In this document: piece after piece, positions 37,709 through 49,586 of the stretch
Layout of the letters: every line of letters begins with the position of its first letter
How positions within the stretch are numbered: the first letter of the stretch is position 1
Assembly: GCA_013396655.1 (NCBI GenBank)
Contig: WBMV01007391.1
Location: forward strand, 185,077-249,076
From: Campylorhamphus procurvoides
Lineage: Eukaryota; Chordata; Aves; Passeriformes; Dendrocolaptidae
Reading direction: 5' to 3'
DNA: 64,000 nt
Program-made: the position numbers and the translations under genes
The notes under the pieces: generated by a model
What the model saw: the letters and a program-made list of their open reading frames with translations, nothing else
Told to the model about the DNA's origin: nothing
The model's database searches: none

Positions 37709-39534
37709 TCTTTTTGTTTTAAGATGTTGGTAAATTTATGTGCTGTTAGCTATGTTTCATAGGAACATAGTTAAAAACGTTGTCTTCTTTGGGATTACAC
37801 TCAGGGGTCTGAAGGCAGTTTTTTTACACACACTTGAAGAGGTTGGAGTAACCAGATTTTCATAGAACTTGGTGATTATCAACCTATTGTATATTTTTAT
37901 TTAATTTTACATCTTACTAAGCACTGCCACAGGTTATTAGCCAGGGTGGCCTTCTTTCACAGTCATGCTGCTTTTTTGGAAGATGAATTTCAACATATTT
38001 AGTGCCTCTTTCATTTCTCTCTTTCACGAGAAAAGCATTTGTTGAAAATTATACAATGGATTTTTCTGAACTGTCACCAGGGGTAGGGACCAACTGTACC
38101 ACCCTATGTAATTACTGTGTTAGCAAAGACATATTTCTATTGTCGGTTTGACTGCTCTACTTCAACGGAATGCTTTGTATAGTGGAAGGAAGAGTTTTGA
38201 GTTTATTGCTAATGTGGTACATTTTGATGGAGGTAAGCACCCTCACAATTCCAGTTAAGAATTTATAAGCACTAACTTCCTTGTTTAAATCATGCCTTAC
38301 ATAAAAATAATTAAAATTTAAAAAAAAAGAAAGGCTGCACAATAATGTAAATCTTGGAAATAATCAAAGTAGAGGTGGACTAAAACTTTTAATTAGGAAA
38401 AAACATCCAGCTTTTAACACATCTGCATAATTTGTTACAAGGACATCTGTCTGCCAGTTTGGATGCCAGATTGCCAGATTTAGATTAAAAAAAATTAAAA
38501 TCTTGAAACCACGTTTATTTGTACTAATTTTCATCCTTTTTTTGTCATTTGCAACTTCTCCAGAGGGATTACAAATACAAAAAACAACTGATTGGTGCTA
38601 TAGTGTACAGAGTAGAATGTGAAGAAGTTGTTTCTTAAAATGTTCTGGAAAGGAGTTGATGCAAACTCCCTTAGGAGTATAAATATTTACACTGAATGAG
38701 TAGAGAGGTGGAGGAGAAATGACTTATCCTCACTTCCTTTGTCCAGATATTGTGACTTAAATGTTGACATCAGTGTACTGATTTCATAACAGTTATCCCT
38801 ATAACATGTCACTCAATTAAGTATAACTAAATACTCCCCTGAAGTCTAGAATAGCACTGCATGCAGCTTCCATTGATGTTAACAAGGGTTATGTATCATA
38901 TTTGGTGACAGAGTTTGATCTTTAGAGGGCTGTCTGCACTGATCTGTTAGTTTGGGATCTTTCCTAGTTTCTTTAAACTTATCCATCATTTCAGAGCTAT
39001 GAAAAAAAAAGAGAAAATAAAGGAGGGAGAAACTGGAAAAAAAATGGAAAATAAGGTTGTGTGCTGGTACTTGTTACTTGTGTGTATGAAAACTGACTCC
39101 ATTTGTGTGTTGGGCAGATTAACTTAATCATACAACTATGCATAAGAGAAAGAATGCTGGCACATAAATTGTGCGGGTGTGCATTTTAAATGGGTATTAT
39201 GTGCAATTCATTGAAAGCTGATGCTCTATGTGAATATGAATCTGTATGTGAGACTGAAACCTTACAAAACATGAGATCATAAGAAGCTGTTGCTGTAATG
39301 AATTTTTCTTACTATAGCCGGCTTGGAAAAAAATAATTCCCATATTCTTGCTTTGTAAGTTGATGATAATATCACTATGCATTTCTACATATTTTATAAA
39401 TTTGATTTATGCAGATTTTGATACACTGTATGTTTCTGTAGAAATTGTATAAATCTTTAAAAAATTTATTAGGGATAAATCTGGGAAACCTGTGTATATC
39501 TTACTCATGGGTTGCTTGTTTTTTAGGTGAAGTA

Positions 39535-39540
39535 AATAAA
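39535..39540 (+). terminator. GALNT7: Candidate GALNT7 polyA signal
   Basis: AATAAA followed by T-rich sequence (TTGAATTTTTTGG). Distance from the stop is 2.03 kb. Confidence 0.6.
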
Positions 39541-39560
39541 ATATTTGAATTTTTTGGTTT

Positions 39561-42500
39561 ACTATATTTTTACAGAGTAAAAATGGATTATTATCTTTAT
39601 AGAAACCCCGTATCTTTAAAATCTAGGCAACTTCAATGTTACAAACTTACAAATATTAAAAGTGGTCTATTTTAATTTTTATCTAGATACCTTTTGTCGC
39701 GTCTGTGGGGACTCAGATTTTTTTCCAGTGAAATGAAAAATTAAATTCCCACTGAGATCCGTCACATAGGCATATTTGGATTTTTGTATCACCTGCCTGA
39801 TCTAATTAGGTAGACTTAATATGCTTGTAGAAAATTAACTTGAAGATGATTTCTAAAGTAGAACCAAGGGTCAGGACTAATTTGTAGTGTTTTGACTATA
39901 TTTTATCTTAGTCCATTTATGTTTCTGCCAACAAACATGTTTCAATCAGACTATTTTTTCCTGAGAATGTTCCTTAGCAGAAGAGTATGCAATTAAATCA
40001 GGACATGAAAGACACAAGTTCAGACCTAAGAGCAAACCTAAATGCTGAAATCTACAGGGCTTTTTTACAGATGGGATTCCTTCTTCCCAGCCACATCTGT
40101 CAGTGCACTTTTGTGTATTCAGATTTCGAATGGCTCCTTTGACAAAACCCTGCAGGTATAACAGCAGACCATTCATATAGGCAATACCCTTTCATGTATG
40201 AAAACAGGGATTGATAGGAAGGAGGGGACATCTTTCTTCATCACCAGAGATCCTAGCACCAGGAGAACCTACAGCACACTTTGGCAGTACCAAAGATGCT
40301 GTTCCCACTGGTGGCATCCTAGAATCAACACATGTTCTTTTCCTACTGCTAGTCAATCTCCTTTACTACTGTTTGCTTCTTCCATACCATTTGCTTCCCA
40401 ATTGCAGTCCCTAAAGCCAAAAATTATCAACTTACTGCTTGGAAACTAGATCAAGATGCTTGAGATCTATTACACCATGCCAGAGGTGTAAAAATTTTAT
40501 GCTTACCTCTGAACGGTGAGCCTTCTCACAAGAAACAGCAAAACATACCACTGCCTATAAAAAACATAAAAGGTGCTTTGGTAGATTTTGCTGGATGTTA
40601 GTTTTATGTTAAAGAAGATCAAATTGTGCAAGATCCATGGAAGCAAAGTAATAAGAAGAGGAATTTAAGAACATGAAGAAGAAATTATCTACACCACTGA
40701 ACACAAACTTTGTTTCTGTAAAAGCATTTATTGTTTGTTCCCTCCTGGTGAGCTTGGATCCATCAATTGTAAGAGGTGAAAGAAACAACTTGAGGAAAAC
40801 AAATTGGCAGTGTTTCTGTTTGTTATTTTCCTCGCTATAAAAGGCATGGGAATACTATATCTTGCTGTGTTCTGAAATCTTATCTTGCTTACTTTTATGA
40901 GAACAGCCCTTGAGAAGTGTCAATGGTTATCTTCCAGGATAATATGCACTTTCTAAGAACATCAGAAATGGGTGCCAGCATTTGGTATTCTGGTTGTTGA
41001 CTTTACTTACCCTGCAAGCCTCCTGTGAACTCCTATAGTGTTGGACTACTAAGCTGTGTATCTTGGCTGCCACTGTATAAGAGGACTCTATGTAGAATGA
41101 ATCTAGATAGAAAAAGTGATAAGGCTGTCAAAAAATGTCAAAAAGCCACTGATTTTGGCTTTCAGTCTGGGAAAAAATTATATAAAACCTGAACTGTGAG
41201 ATGAGCTCTGAAGACTGAAACCACTTTGGCCCTCCTGTCGCTGTGGGGAACTTCTGGTCATCTTCCCTCACACACTGCTGCCACAAGTGTGCACATTCTT
41301 GCGAGCTGCCTCCTTCATTGCACTCTTGGCTCCTGTCACTGGTATGGATCCCAAAAGTGTGAAGAGGTGCTTTTGTGGATTATACATCTTGGTAACTCAG
41401 GTAATGGTTAGTAACCTTTGTTTTTTAAAATCTTAAAAATCTAGCCTGTTCTTAACATAGAGAAACAAATATTAAAAAAAAATGTAAGTTTATAAAAAAT
41501 GAAGTATTCTTCATTACCCTGTAATATGGGTTCTGTAAAACTAAAACTAAGCTGTCTGCACAACCCTTAGGATTTTTACCACATTGCTGTGCTCTGGGGT
41601 TTTTCTGAACAACAGTGTGAATGGAGACTTCTCAGCCAGGTAGTGACACAGCTGACGATCTGGTAGGTCTGAACTGGCTGATGAAAAACACATGTTCCTT
41701 CAGTCAACAGGTCAAAGAAGGTGACAAGCATCAAAGTCTTTAAGGAGCAGTTAGAGCTTCTCAAACACCAAGATGAAAAGGTATGTGTTCATGTTAGATC
41801 CTTTTTCTCACTATTATGCTTCACAGAGAAGAAACACCATTGTTTTAGGGACAAAAACAGTGTCCCCTCTGAAATGGAGTGCAGGTAAAGCAGGGCTGAG
41901 GGCTGGGTGAGTCGCAGAGCTCTCATGAATGGGTTCATTCAGTGGGTTAGCAGAACTGCTTCTGGTGGTGTGACAGTTCAAACAGTTCCATGATATTTCG
42001 TGTGCAAGCATAATGTCTCCTGCACAAGAAAGGAGCAGAAAGGTAGGAGAAATAGCGTAGCACTAACTCATAATAAAATCTAAACAACTAATGCCTGAGA
42101 TGCACGTGATGGCAACAGCAGCCCTTTGGCTGAGCATCCATGGGGTCCTGACAGATAAAGGGAAAATAATGGAGAGAAGATATTTTACTTCCCTAGAAAG
42201 AGCTGCTGATGGCAGTATGTGTCAGCTGAGATGGCAACATGCTCAGGCAGTTCCCAAACCACAGTCTTCAGATGAGGCAGCCTGATTTGGAATAGGCTTT
42301 TTGAACTACTTGAAGGCAATAGAGTTGAAATAGGAATCAAAATACAGCCTTTGCCCTTGAAATTTGTGGAAGGATTTCCTCGGGAAAGTAATGTAGGTAC
42401 AGGAGACCATAAGCCCTGCCTGGCAATGATGCCTTGCTGGCCTGAGCCTGTGGGATGGCTACAGCCTCTTGCCAGAGCCCCCAAGGCCATCACAGTTGTC

Positions 42501-45500
42501 CAACAGGCAGCTACAAATGCATTTTTCATAATTTTATTTTTAAGGCAGCAGAAACTGTGAAAAAAAGTAGAAGTAGATGAATGTATAAGCCTTCTGGAAG
42601 ATTCTTGTGAGTTCATAAGAAGGGAGATTTGGGAAAAGATGACCAGGAGAAAAAGCATGCCCAGCTCTGAAAGCACTTTGAGTCATGCTGCTCTTTCAAT
42701 TGCACTGAGGAATGCACTGAAGTCTTACCTGTCCTGAAGATGCCAAGCTAATCAACCTGGCAATGGAAGGGAAAGCTGTCTGTCCTGCTGTCTGTGAGTG
42801 AAGGTAAGATGGTGTGTGGTCTTACTGAGGAAAACAATTCTGTAATTCTGTAGCAGACTGGGGTCTGGTTACTACTGATATTAACTATATATATAACTAT
42901 TGAGGATAAAGTAATATTGAACCAGGCCATTCCCAGCTGGAGATAGGAAACACTCCTGATTTTTTTTTCTTTTCCTGCTACAGTATCCCATTATCTTCCA
43001 TGTGATGATTATTTGGAAAATGGAGTCCATGCTCAGGAAATATCAGGACCCTTTATCTCTGATGGATCAGCTGAAAAATATTCTAAATTAGGATAAGAAC
43101 TGAACATAATATTGGAACATAAAAGCATATGCAAGATCAAACCAAAAGTCCTGGTAACACAGCAGCTTGTCTCACTCAGAAGGATCCATGTGCTATAAGA
43201 GTATGGGGAAGAGTGAAAGGATGTAGCAAGGATACTTGTCTAAGATTGTCCCTACTTCTGGCATTATGTAACTAAAGAACTGTCTGACTAGAAATGGTAT
43301 CTTCTATTTAATAGTCCAGAATTTGTCCAACTGTTACTTGAATCTAGGCAGACTTTGGTCACGTGTCATCTGATATATTCAAAGAGTTTGAAGGTTTCTG
43401 AAGAGGCTTGCTGACTCTGCAGTGCACTCCTCTAATGTGACAAATTAGTGAGATATAGGCAGATTGTGAAGGCTTGTTAAAGTTCTTATTTCCTGAAGGA
43501 GTAGTCTGTGCTTAGGTCCATGCAGGGTTCAGCCAGCCAGGAGCTAGTTTCACAGCAGCAGCACCAACAAGAACATCATCAACAGCTCATTTTTTCAAAA
43601 GGCCTTTTAGAATGTTGTGTTCTTGTCCACAAAAACATCAACCCTCTAGCTCTGCTGAAGAACTGATTTATGGGTAGAAACTTAACCATTAGATGTTTGG
43701 GCCAGGAAATACTGAGAATAGCTTATACGTGGAGTACTGGATATGCTGACTGTAAAGACTTTACTGGTGGTTGACTTCATATTCAGCCCTGGAACACCAC
43801 AAGCCTCTCCAAGACTGAGGCTAAGGGGGATAGCTGATCTCAAGATGTCAGGATCATCAGGGCAACATACATGTTCACTCACTAATCGGTTCTGGCCTGT
43901 GACAATTAAGTAATTTGAGAAATCTGTGTAGGCAGTCAGCCCTTTGTCCAGGTAGGTCTGAATCTCATGATATGCCCCAGTTAGGAGACTTACTATATTC
44001 CTGGAGAGCTGTGTGCATTGGTGAATGCAACAGTGAGCTCAACATCTGGGCTCTCTTATGGGATTCTTGACACTGGATTCAAATGGGATCATGAAAAAGC
44101 AGGCAGGCTGTGATGCTTATACAAAAGACCCAGCAATTTTGGAAATGCAGAGGTTGCTGGCAAAAGACTTAGATATTTCAAGATGTGCAAAGAAATACAA
44201 GCCAAAATGAGAAAACAAACAGAAAAAATAAGTATGTGCTAAGGGTGGTAAGGCAAGTGAAGCAGAATCAGTGACACACCAGAGCATCACCACAGCAAAT
44301 AATCCATCACTGAGCAACATGTACTAGATTATGTCCCAGTGTTATATACCAGATGGCTGTGGTACACTGTTGTGAAACAGTTCAATAGATCATTGGCTAA
44401 TCAAAGGTAAAACTTCTATTTCATTTTTTTCTGATTTTCTCTCCACATTCATTTGCAACTTCACTTGTGTTGTAGGAGTTCTAAAGCCCATATATACTGC
44501 AGTCAGTTCCCACTTCTGTAGCTGTTCTAATCAAGACACACATGTGCATATTTACAATTTTTCAGGCATAGGTTTTGCTTTGGAAAAATAAGACCAACTT
44601 TGTAAATGGGCTTTGTTCTAAGATGATCTAAGAAAAAGGAAATTTTTTTATTTCTTTGGGAAGATGGTAAGGCAATACTTCTTGACTCTTTCACCTGATA
44701 ATGCCTAACATGCCATTTGCTTTTCCAGCAAATGTTCATTACATCTTCACAGAATCATCTATTACAGTTCCAGCATCTCCTCCAAACTAATGCAATATAG
44801 TTTATTGTCTACCCACATCACCTGTGACATGAACATTAGGCCTGCTTTTCCCCTTCACATGTGATGGGGAAGCACATACTAACATGTAATACATTTTGTA
44901 TTAATACCATATTTCTCCTATTGGTTTTACTATCCTGTCACTTTGGGCTGCAGGCTGGCTTTGCAGTTCTTCACTGCTAGTTCTTTTTATTCATGATGGA
45001 TCTTCAATGGTGACTTACTTCTTTTATGAGAAGTAGACAAGACCAAACTCAAGTAGACCAGAACTACTTGATCTCCTTTGCCTTCATGTTCACGGATTTC
45101 TTTGAAGAATATTTACAGATATTCTGGAACAGGATTTCCTTTTGTGAAATCACAAGTTCTATATAGCCATTTCTCCAGCAGCTCTCAGATGTGCTGTGGC
45201 CCCTACCAACTGGCCATGTCAGCATTATTGGTTTGAAGCTCACTGTATCTCCACAGAATGCTTCCTAAAAATTAATGTAATGTTTGTGACCTTTCATTAC
45301 TCTAGCACTAAGGCAGTTTTAAGTGAAAAAAAAATATATAAATTCTGGTTCATAGTTCAGCCATTTCAGCATTTGAGTTTCCTTAGAACTCTTGAATGAA
45401 TACCATCTGTCCTGTCATTTTGTTTCAAGACCTTTTACACTTGGATTTGAGACAGATGCTTCATCATGCCTCTTCCATTATAAAGTTTTGTCATGAAAAC

Positions 45501-45625
45501 TTCCTGAAGCTCCTCTACAAGCTTAAAAAAGTTTTCTTTTCCTGAAATCTTCTCTAGTCATTGTTACTCTATCTTGAGCATTTATTGTCCCTGGAACAGT
45601 TTGGCAGCTCTCTTCGTTCTGAGGA
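39561..45625. other. Intergenic, GALNT7 to the LTR at 45.6 kb
   Basis: No gene recognised. Short exon-like open segments with splice-like edges occur on the plus strand at 41704-41780, 41827-41884 and 42984-43091 (see findings). A minus-strand frame at 42185-42676 is open for 163 codons without family resemblance. Confidence 0.6.
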
Positions 45626-46193
45626 TGCCCTGGTTTTGCAGGATGTAGAGTTAATTTTCTTCATATTAGATGGTACAGTGTTGTGCATTGGATTGGATTC
45701 TCTCTATCGGATGAGAAAAATGTTGATAACATGCTGGTGGTTTAGTTGTCACTGAGCAGTGTTTACACTACATCAAGGACTTTTGAACTTCTCATGCTGC
45801 CCTGCCAGCCAGGAGGCTGAGGGTGCGCAAGAAGCTGGAAGGGGACACAGCTGGGACAGCTGATGTCCACTGACCAAACCACACCATATGGCTCAGCATA
45901 TAACTAGGATGAAAGCTGGCTGAGGGCCACTGCTTAAGAACTGGGTGGGTTGGTAGTGAGAAATTATTTTTCATGTTCATCACTTGCTTGTCTTGTGGTT
46001 TTTTTCTCTTTTTTGTTATTTTTCTTTTCATTATACTTTATTATTATATTATTTCAATTATTAAACTGTTTTTATCTCAAGACATGAGTTTTCTTACCTT
46101 TATCCTTCCAGTTCTCTCCCTAGTTCCACCATGTGGGGGAGTGAGTGAGTGGCTGCTTGGGGCTTGGTTGCCAGACGGGTTTAAGCCACGACA
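45626..46193 (+). mobile_element. Solo LTR of an endogenous retrovirus (ERVL-like)
   Basis: Starts TG at 45626 and ends CA at 46193. In order it carries TAGAGTTAATTTTCTTC, CACTGAGCAGTGTTTAC, GGGACACAGCTGGGACAGCT, a TATA-like GCATATAACTAG, ATTAAACTGTTTTTATCTC, ATGAGTTTTCTTACC and a GTGAGTGAGTGGCTGC region near the 3' end. It is the same family as 26014-26546, in the opposite orientation. There is no polypurine tract or coding sequence beside it, so it is a solo LTR. No perfect target duplication is evident. Confidence 0.75.
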
Positions 46194-46229
46194 GATGTAT
46201 TTGAAAGTTGTTATTAGTCCATCTGTTTT

Positions 46230-46720
46230 CTCAAGTTACTCTGATGCTCTTTGTCCCTAGCACATGTTGCTGTGTCTGGCCTGTCGATGTGCTGTTTTTT
46301 CTGGCTTATTGGTTTAGAAATAACTTGAATTTCTAAAGACTTGCTCTCCTACATTTGATATTCTCTCATTCCTGCTCTTTATCCACTTCAGCCTTATTTT
46401 TCATAGTCTTTTGATCTGCTTTCCTAAGTGGGATGCCTTTAAGCTAGACCTCTATTGCAAGGTGAGCATTCTCCCTGATGCCTGCAACCGTATGGGACAT
46501 CCGTTTTAGTTTCAATTTTTGACGGACCTCTCAGTTTACCTCCTCTGAAAAGTTTCCAGTCAGCTATTTCATCAGTTTGTCTGCATTGAACACTGATATG
46601 AAAAACTAATTTAGCTTTTCTTCTGTGGCCTTATCTTTTCTGAACTTTCCCGTTACACTTTGATCACTTACTAGCACTTTCCAGAGAGTACTCACAGATG
46701 GGCATTATCTGAAGCCCCTA
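46230..46720 (-). mobile_element. Old CR1/L3-like LINE remnant
   Basis: The plus-strand text resembles, from memory, the antisense of a CR1/L3-type LINE (pattern TTTAGCTTTTCTTCTGTGGC followed by CTTATC and later TTTGATCACTTACTAG). Many stops; only a decayed fragment. The family label is tentative. Confidence 0.35.
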
Positions 46721-49040
46721 ACCTGACAAATCATACTTTTGGAAGCTTAATTTGAAAGTAGTCATTTTCACACGCTCTTTTGCATTTGCTTTTATAGTCA
46801 ACATCCTTGGAGAATGAACAAAATGTTATTTATTTGAAATGCTAATTATCTTTAGTCATGACATCATTCTCAGTTGACAGATCAGCCCAATGCAGAGCTT
46901 TGCTGTGGCTTGCTGCAGCACATGCTGACATGATATGTACACAAAAAGATTTGTGTCACAGCGTGGGGCAGGCTACAGAGCAGTGCAGTAGCCTACTTTT
47001 TGCTGGAAAAGGTCTCTCCAGTAGCCAAGATATATATTTGTGAATGTTATCATAAACAAAAGTAACCCACAGCTAGTGTTTCACAGAGCATCGTTAGAAT
47101 GTGGAACAAGAGAGTGAAAACATTAGGTAGTTCTGCACTGATTTGTGCTGCAGATAAATTAGCCAGTTAATGATTAAATGAAATAGATTCCAAAAGCCAT
47201 TTTACTTCACTGAGGAAAATATTAAAAGAGCTCCCTTATTCTGAACTATCTCAGGATATGCTCTTATTCTGACACAGTATTTAAAATTCTATAAGCCTCT
47301 CAGCTCCTAGAACACCTGAAGGGTTATATTTTGTTTCAATTTAAAAGCACTTGAGCAGAAGTAAAAAAACATTTCCATTAATCAAACTAGTCATTTTACT
47401 CTGACACTACTCTTCCACTGCATAAGATTATTTAAATCTAATCAGAAAGATTTCTTAAAGTATCACTGTTCTGTACAGGGAGGGAGCATGAGGGAGGTGA
47501 TGGTACATTTCTAAAGGGAAATCTGAACAGGATATGCTGACAATGAATGAGACCAGCAGAGTCTTGGCTACACACTACAACAGGGAATTGCCTCTAGCTG
47601 GAAGAATTTTTTATATTAGGATACAGATGCTGTAGGACTGCAAATTCTACAAGAGAAAATGTTCTTGAGCACTGGTGGTACTGTGCACAGAACCACTGCC
47701 TCTCACTTCCAGTTTTTACCTGTGGCTTCCCAAAATCTAAGCCTGAAAAATGGAGCCATTGATCCTGCCTGTGCCAAGTAACTCTGGCAAGTCCAGTATG
47801 TAGAACAGCAGCTAATCCTTCTGATGCTACTCTTAAGTATCTCAGGGGCATGGTGGGTAGGAAAACACAACTCTGGGTTTCTAGGGTCCAAAAGATTAAT
47901 ACCTCCTTCAGTATAATAATGTTTGAATTGCCTTTACAGTTACTTTATTTCCATAATTACAGGAATATACAAAGTTATTTTCTGTGCAGACTCACTTCTG
48001 AAAGTGCTACATTATCATTGACTTACTACAGTGACATTTACCACAGTGCTGAGAACACTTTTTATCTTACGCATGTACAGTGACGAGACACAAACTTATT
48101 TCCTAAGTTGATGGGCAATAGGGAGACAGTTTAAACAAAAACCTTGAAAGCCTGCACTCCAAGCTTTTAGATACTAGACATTTCAGTGTTGGGCTTTCAA
48201 AGGCTAGTAAAAGATATTTCCTGGTATTTATCTCAACAAATTAAACTTGTTATTTAATTTAGCTGTAGGATCCCCAACTCCCCATTTGCAAATATTGTTA
48301 GGTATTAGATTTAGGCTTTTAAATACAGTGAAGTAAAAGTGAAAGCCAAGAAATACTGTAACCGGCAATAATGTTACAACCACAAAGGGAACATATGAAC
48401 AGGAGCACATGTTCTTTACAAATGCCCTCTTTCTGCAGGAATCTACTGGCATGTGTGGAGATAACATTCCAGCATTTTTCATGCTGTTCTGCAGGCTGTG
48501 TATTTTATGAGAAGCCACTAATACTGGGGCCAGAGGAAGAGGGAAGGAGTAGGCAACATCTGGGAAGACATGCCTCTAACCACATCTGTCATATGGCCAA
48601 CTTTCCTGTCCTGATATGGACAACAGAAAAAGTCAGCTCTCTCCCTAAGCTCTGGGAGAGAAAGTCACAAAAATTCACTCATTTTCAGCTACTGCACCTA
48701 AAGAAAACTGTAAGACTGGTGCTCCAGCCATCTGGGGAAAGAAAAAAAAAACAGGAATAATTATCAGCAACTTTAGCACTTAAGAGATTTTTTTTCGCTC
48801 AGAAGGTACTACAGGCAAATACTAGCGTAAGGAAAGCATCAATCGCAACAGTAGTATATATGGGAGAGGAAACTGTGGTTAAAAAACTGTAAACACCTAC
48901 GTAAGCTCCAGGAGTCCCAGCTTAAAAGACTTGCCACTTTTGCAGTAACAGCAACAGCCCAAGAACATTGCAAAGCTTTTCCCTGCACAGGACTCCAGTA
49001 TGATGAGTGCCCAGCCTCTCAGAAACATCATGAATACAAC
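46721..49040. other. Intergenic, upstream of HMGB2 3' end
   Basis: AT-rich sequence. No gene, RNA or clear repeat recognised. Confidence 0.7.
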
Positions 49041-49433
49041 AATAATCATGTACAATATTTTATTACAAAACTGTTAAAAAAGTAATACAATGCAACAAAA
49101 TACTACAAAATATAAGATCAGTATTAAGCTACCTCCTTTTTTTCTCTTAGCTATAAAGAAATACCCAGCTATCAGTCACTGAATTTCAACAAAACCATTA
49201 AATATGAAGAAACAGCAGAAACATTCAACAACTTTTTTTTTTCCAAACAAACGGTAGCAGCTCTTGGCTACTACTTACATTATAAATTGAAGTCTCCCTA
49301 CAAAGAACCACATTACCTATACACAATTCTGTACAGATTTTTATACTGAAGCTAACCATGAGCTGCACTTGAGTTCACATTCTTAGCAAAATATTGGATT
49401 TTGCGCATAAATCTTTACAGCAGGACACTCATT
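49040..49433 (-). other. HMGB2: HMGB2 3' UTR
   Basis: About 390 nt of AT-rich sequence downstream of the HMGB2 stop (minus strand), ending near an AATAAA. Confidence 0.7.
49059..49064 (-). terminator. HMGB2: Candidate HMGB2 polyA signal
   Basis: AATAAA on the minus strand (TTTATT on plus), 370 nt past the stop, in the context GTAATAAAATATTG. Confidence 0.7.
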
Positions 49434-49586
49434 TTATTCTTCATCTTCATCTTCTTCCTCCTCTTCTTCCTCATCTTCCTCCTCCTCCTCCTCCTCCGGC
49501 TCTGCTTTCTTCTTAGATCCTGCAGGCCTACCTGGGCCCTTTTTTCCTGCATCACTCTTGCTCTTGGCACGATATGCTGCAATATC
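49434..49586 (-). CDS. HMGB2: HMGB2 exon 5 (acidic tail and stop)
   Basis: Final 153-bp coding stretch after a CTCTTGCAG acceptor: [30 protein letters not shown], then 20 consecutive Glu/Asp and TAA at 49436-49434. The acidic run includes six consecutive GAG codons, a trinucleotide repeat. Confidence 0.97.
   Translation of the reverse strand, partial: DIAAYRAKSKSDAGKKGPGRPAGSKKKAEPEEEEEEEDEEEEEEEDEDEE

Larger units (their letters stand above)
37506..39560 (+). other. GALNT7: GALNT7 3' UTR
   Basis: About 2 kb of AT-rich sequence after the stop. An AATAAA at 39535-39540 is a good candidate polyA signal and gives a UTR of plausible length. An earlier AATAAA near 39016 could give a shorter form. 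Two miR-30-type seed matches lie near the start of the UTR. Confidence 0.7.

Noticed and set aside
42185..42676. 163-codon minus-strand open frame
   Set aside because: No recognisable domain, and the plus strand is also open over part of it, as expected from composition. Kept only as context for the exon-like finding.
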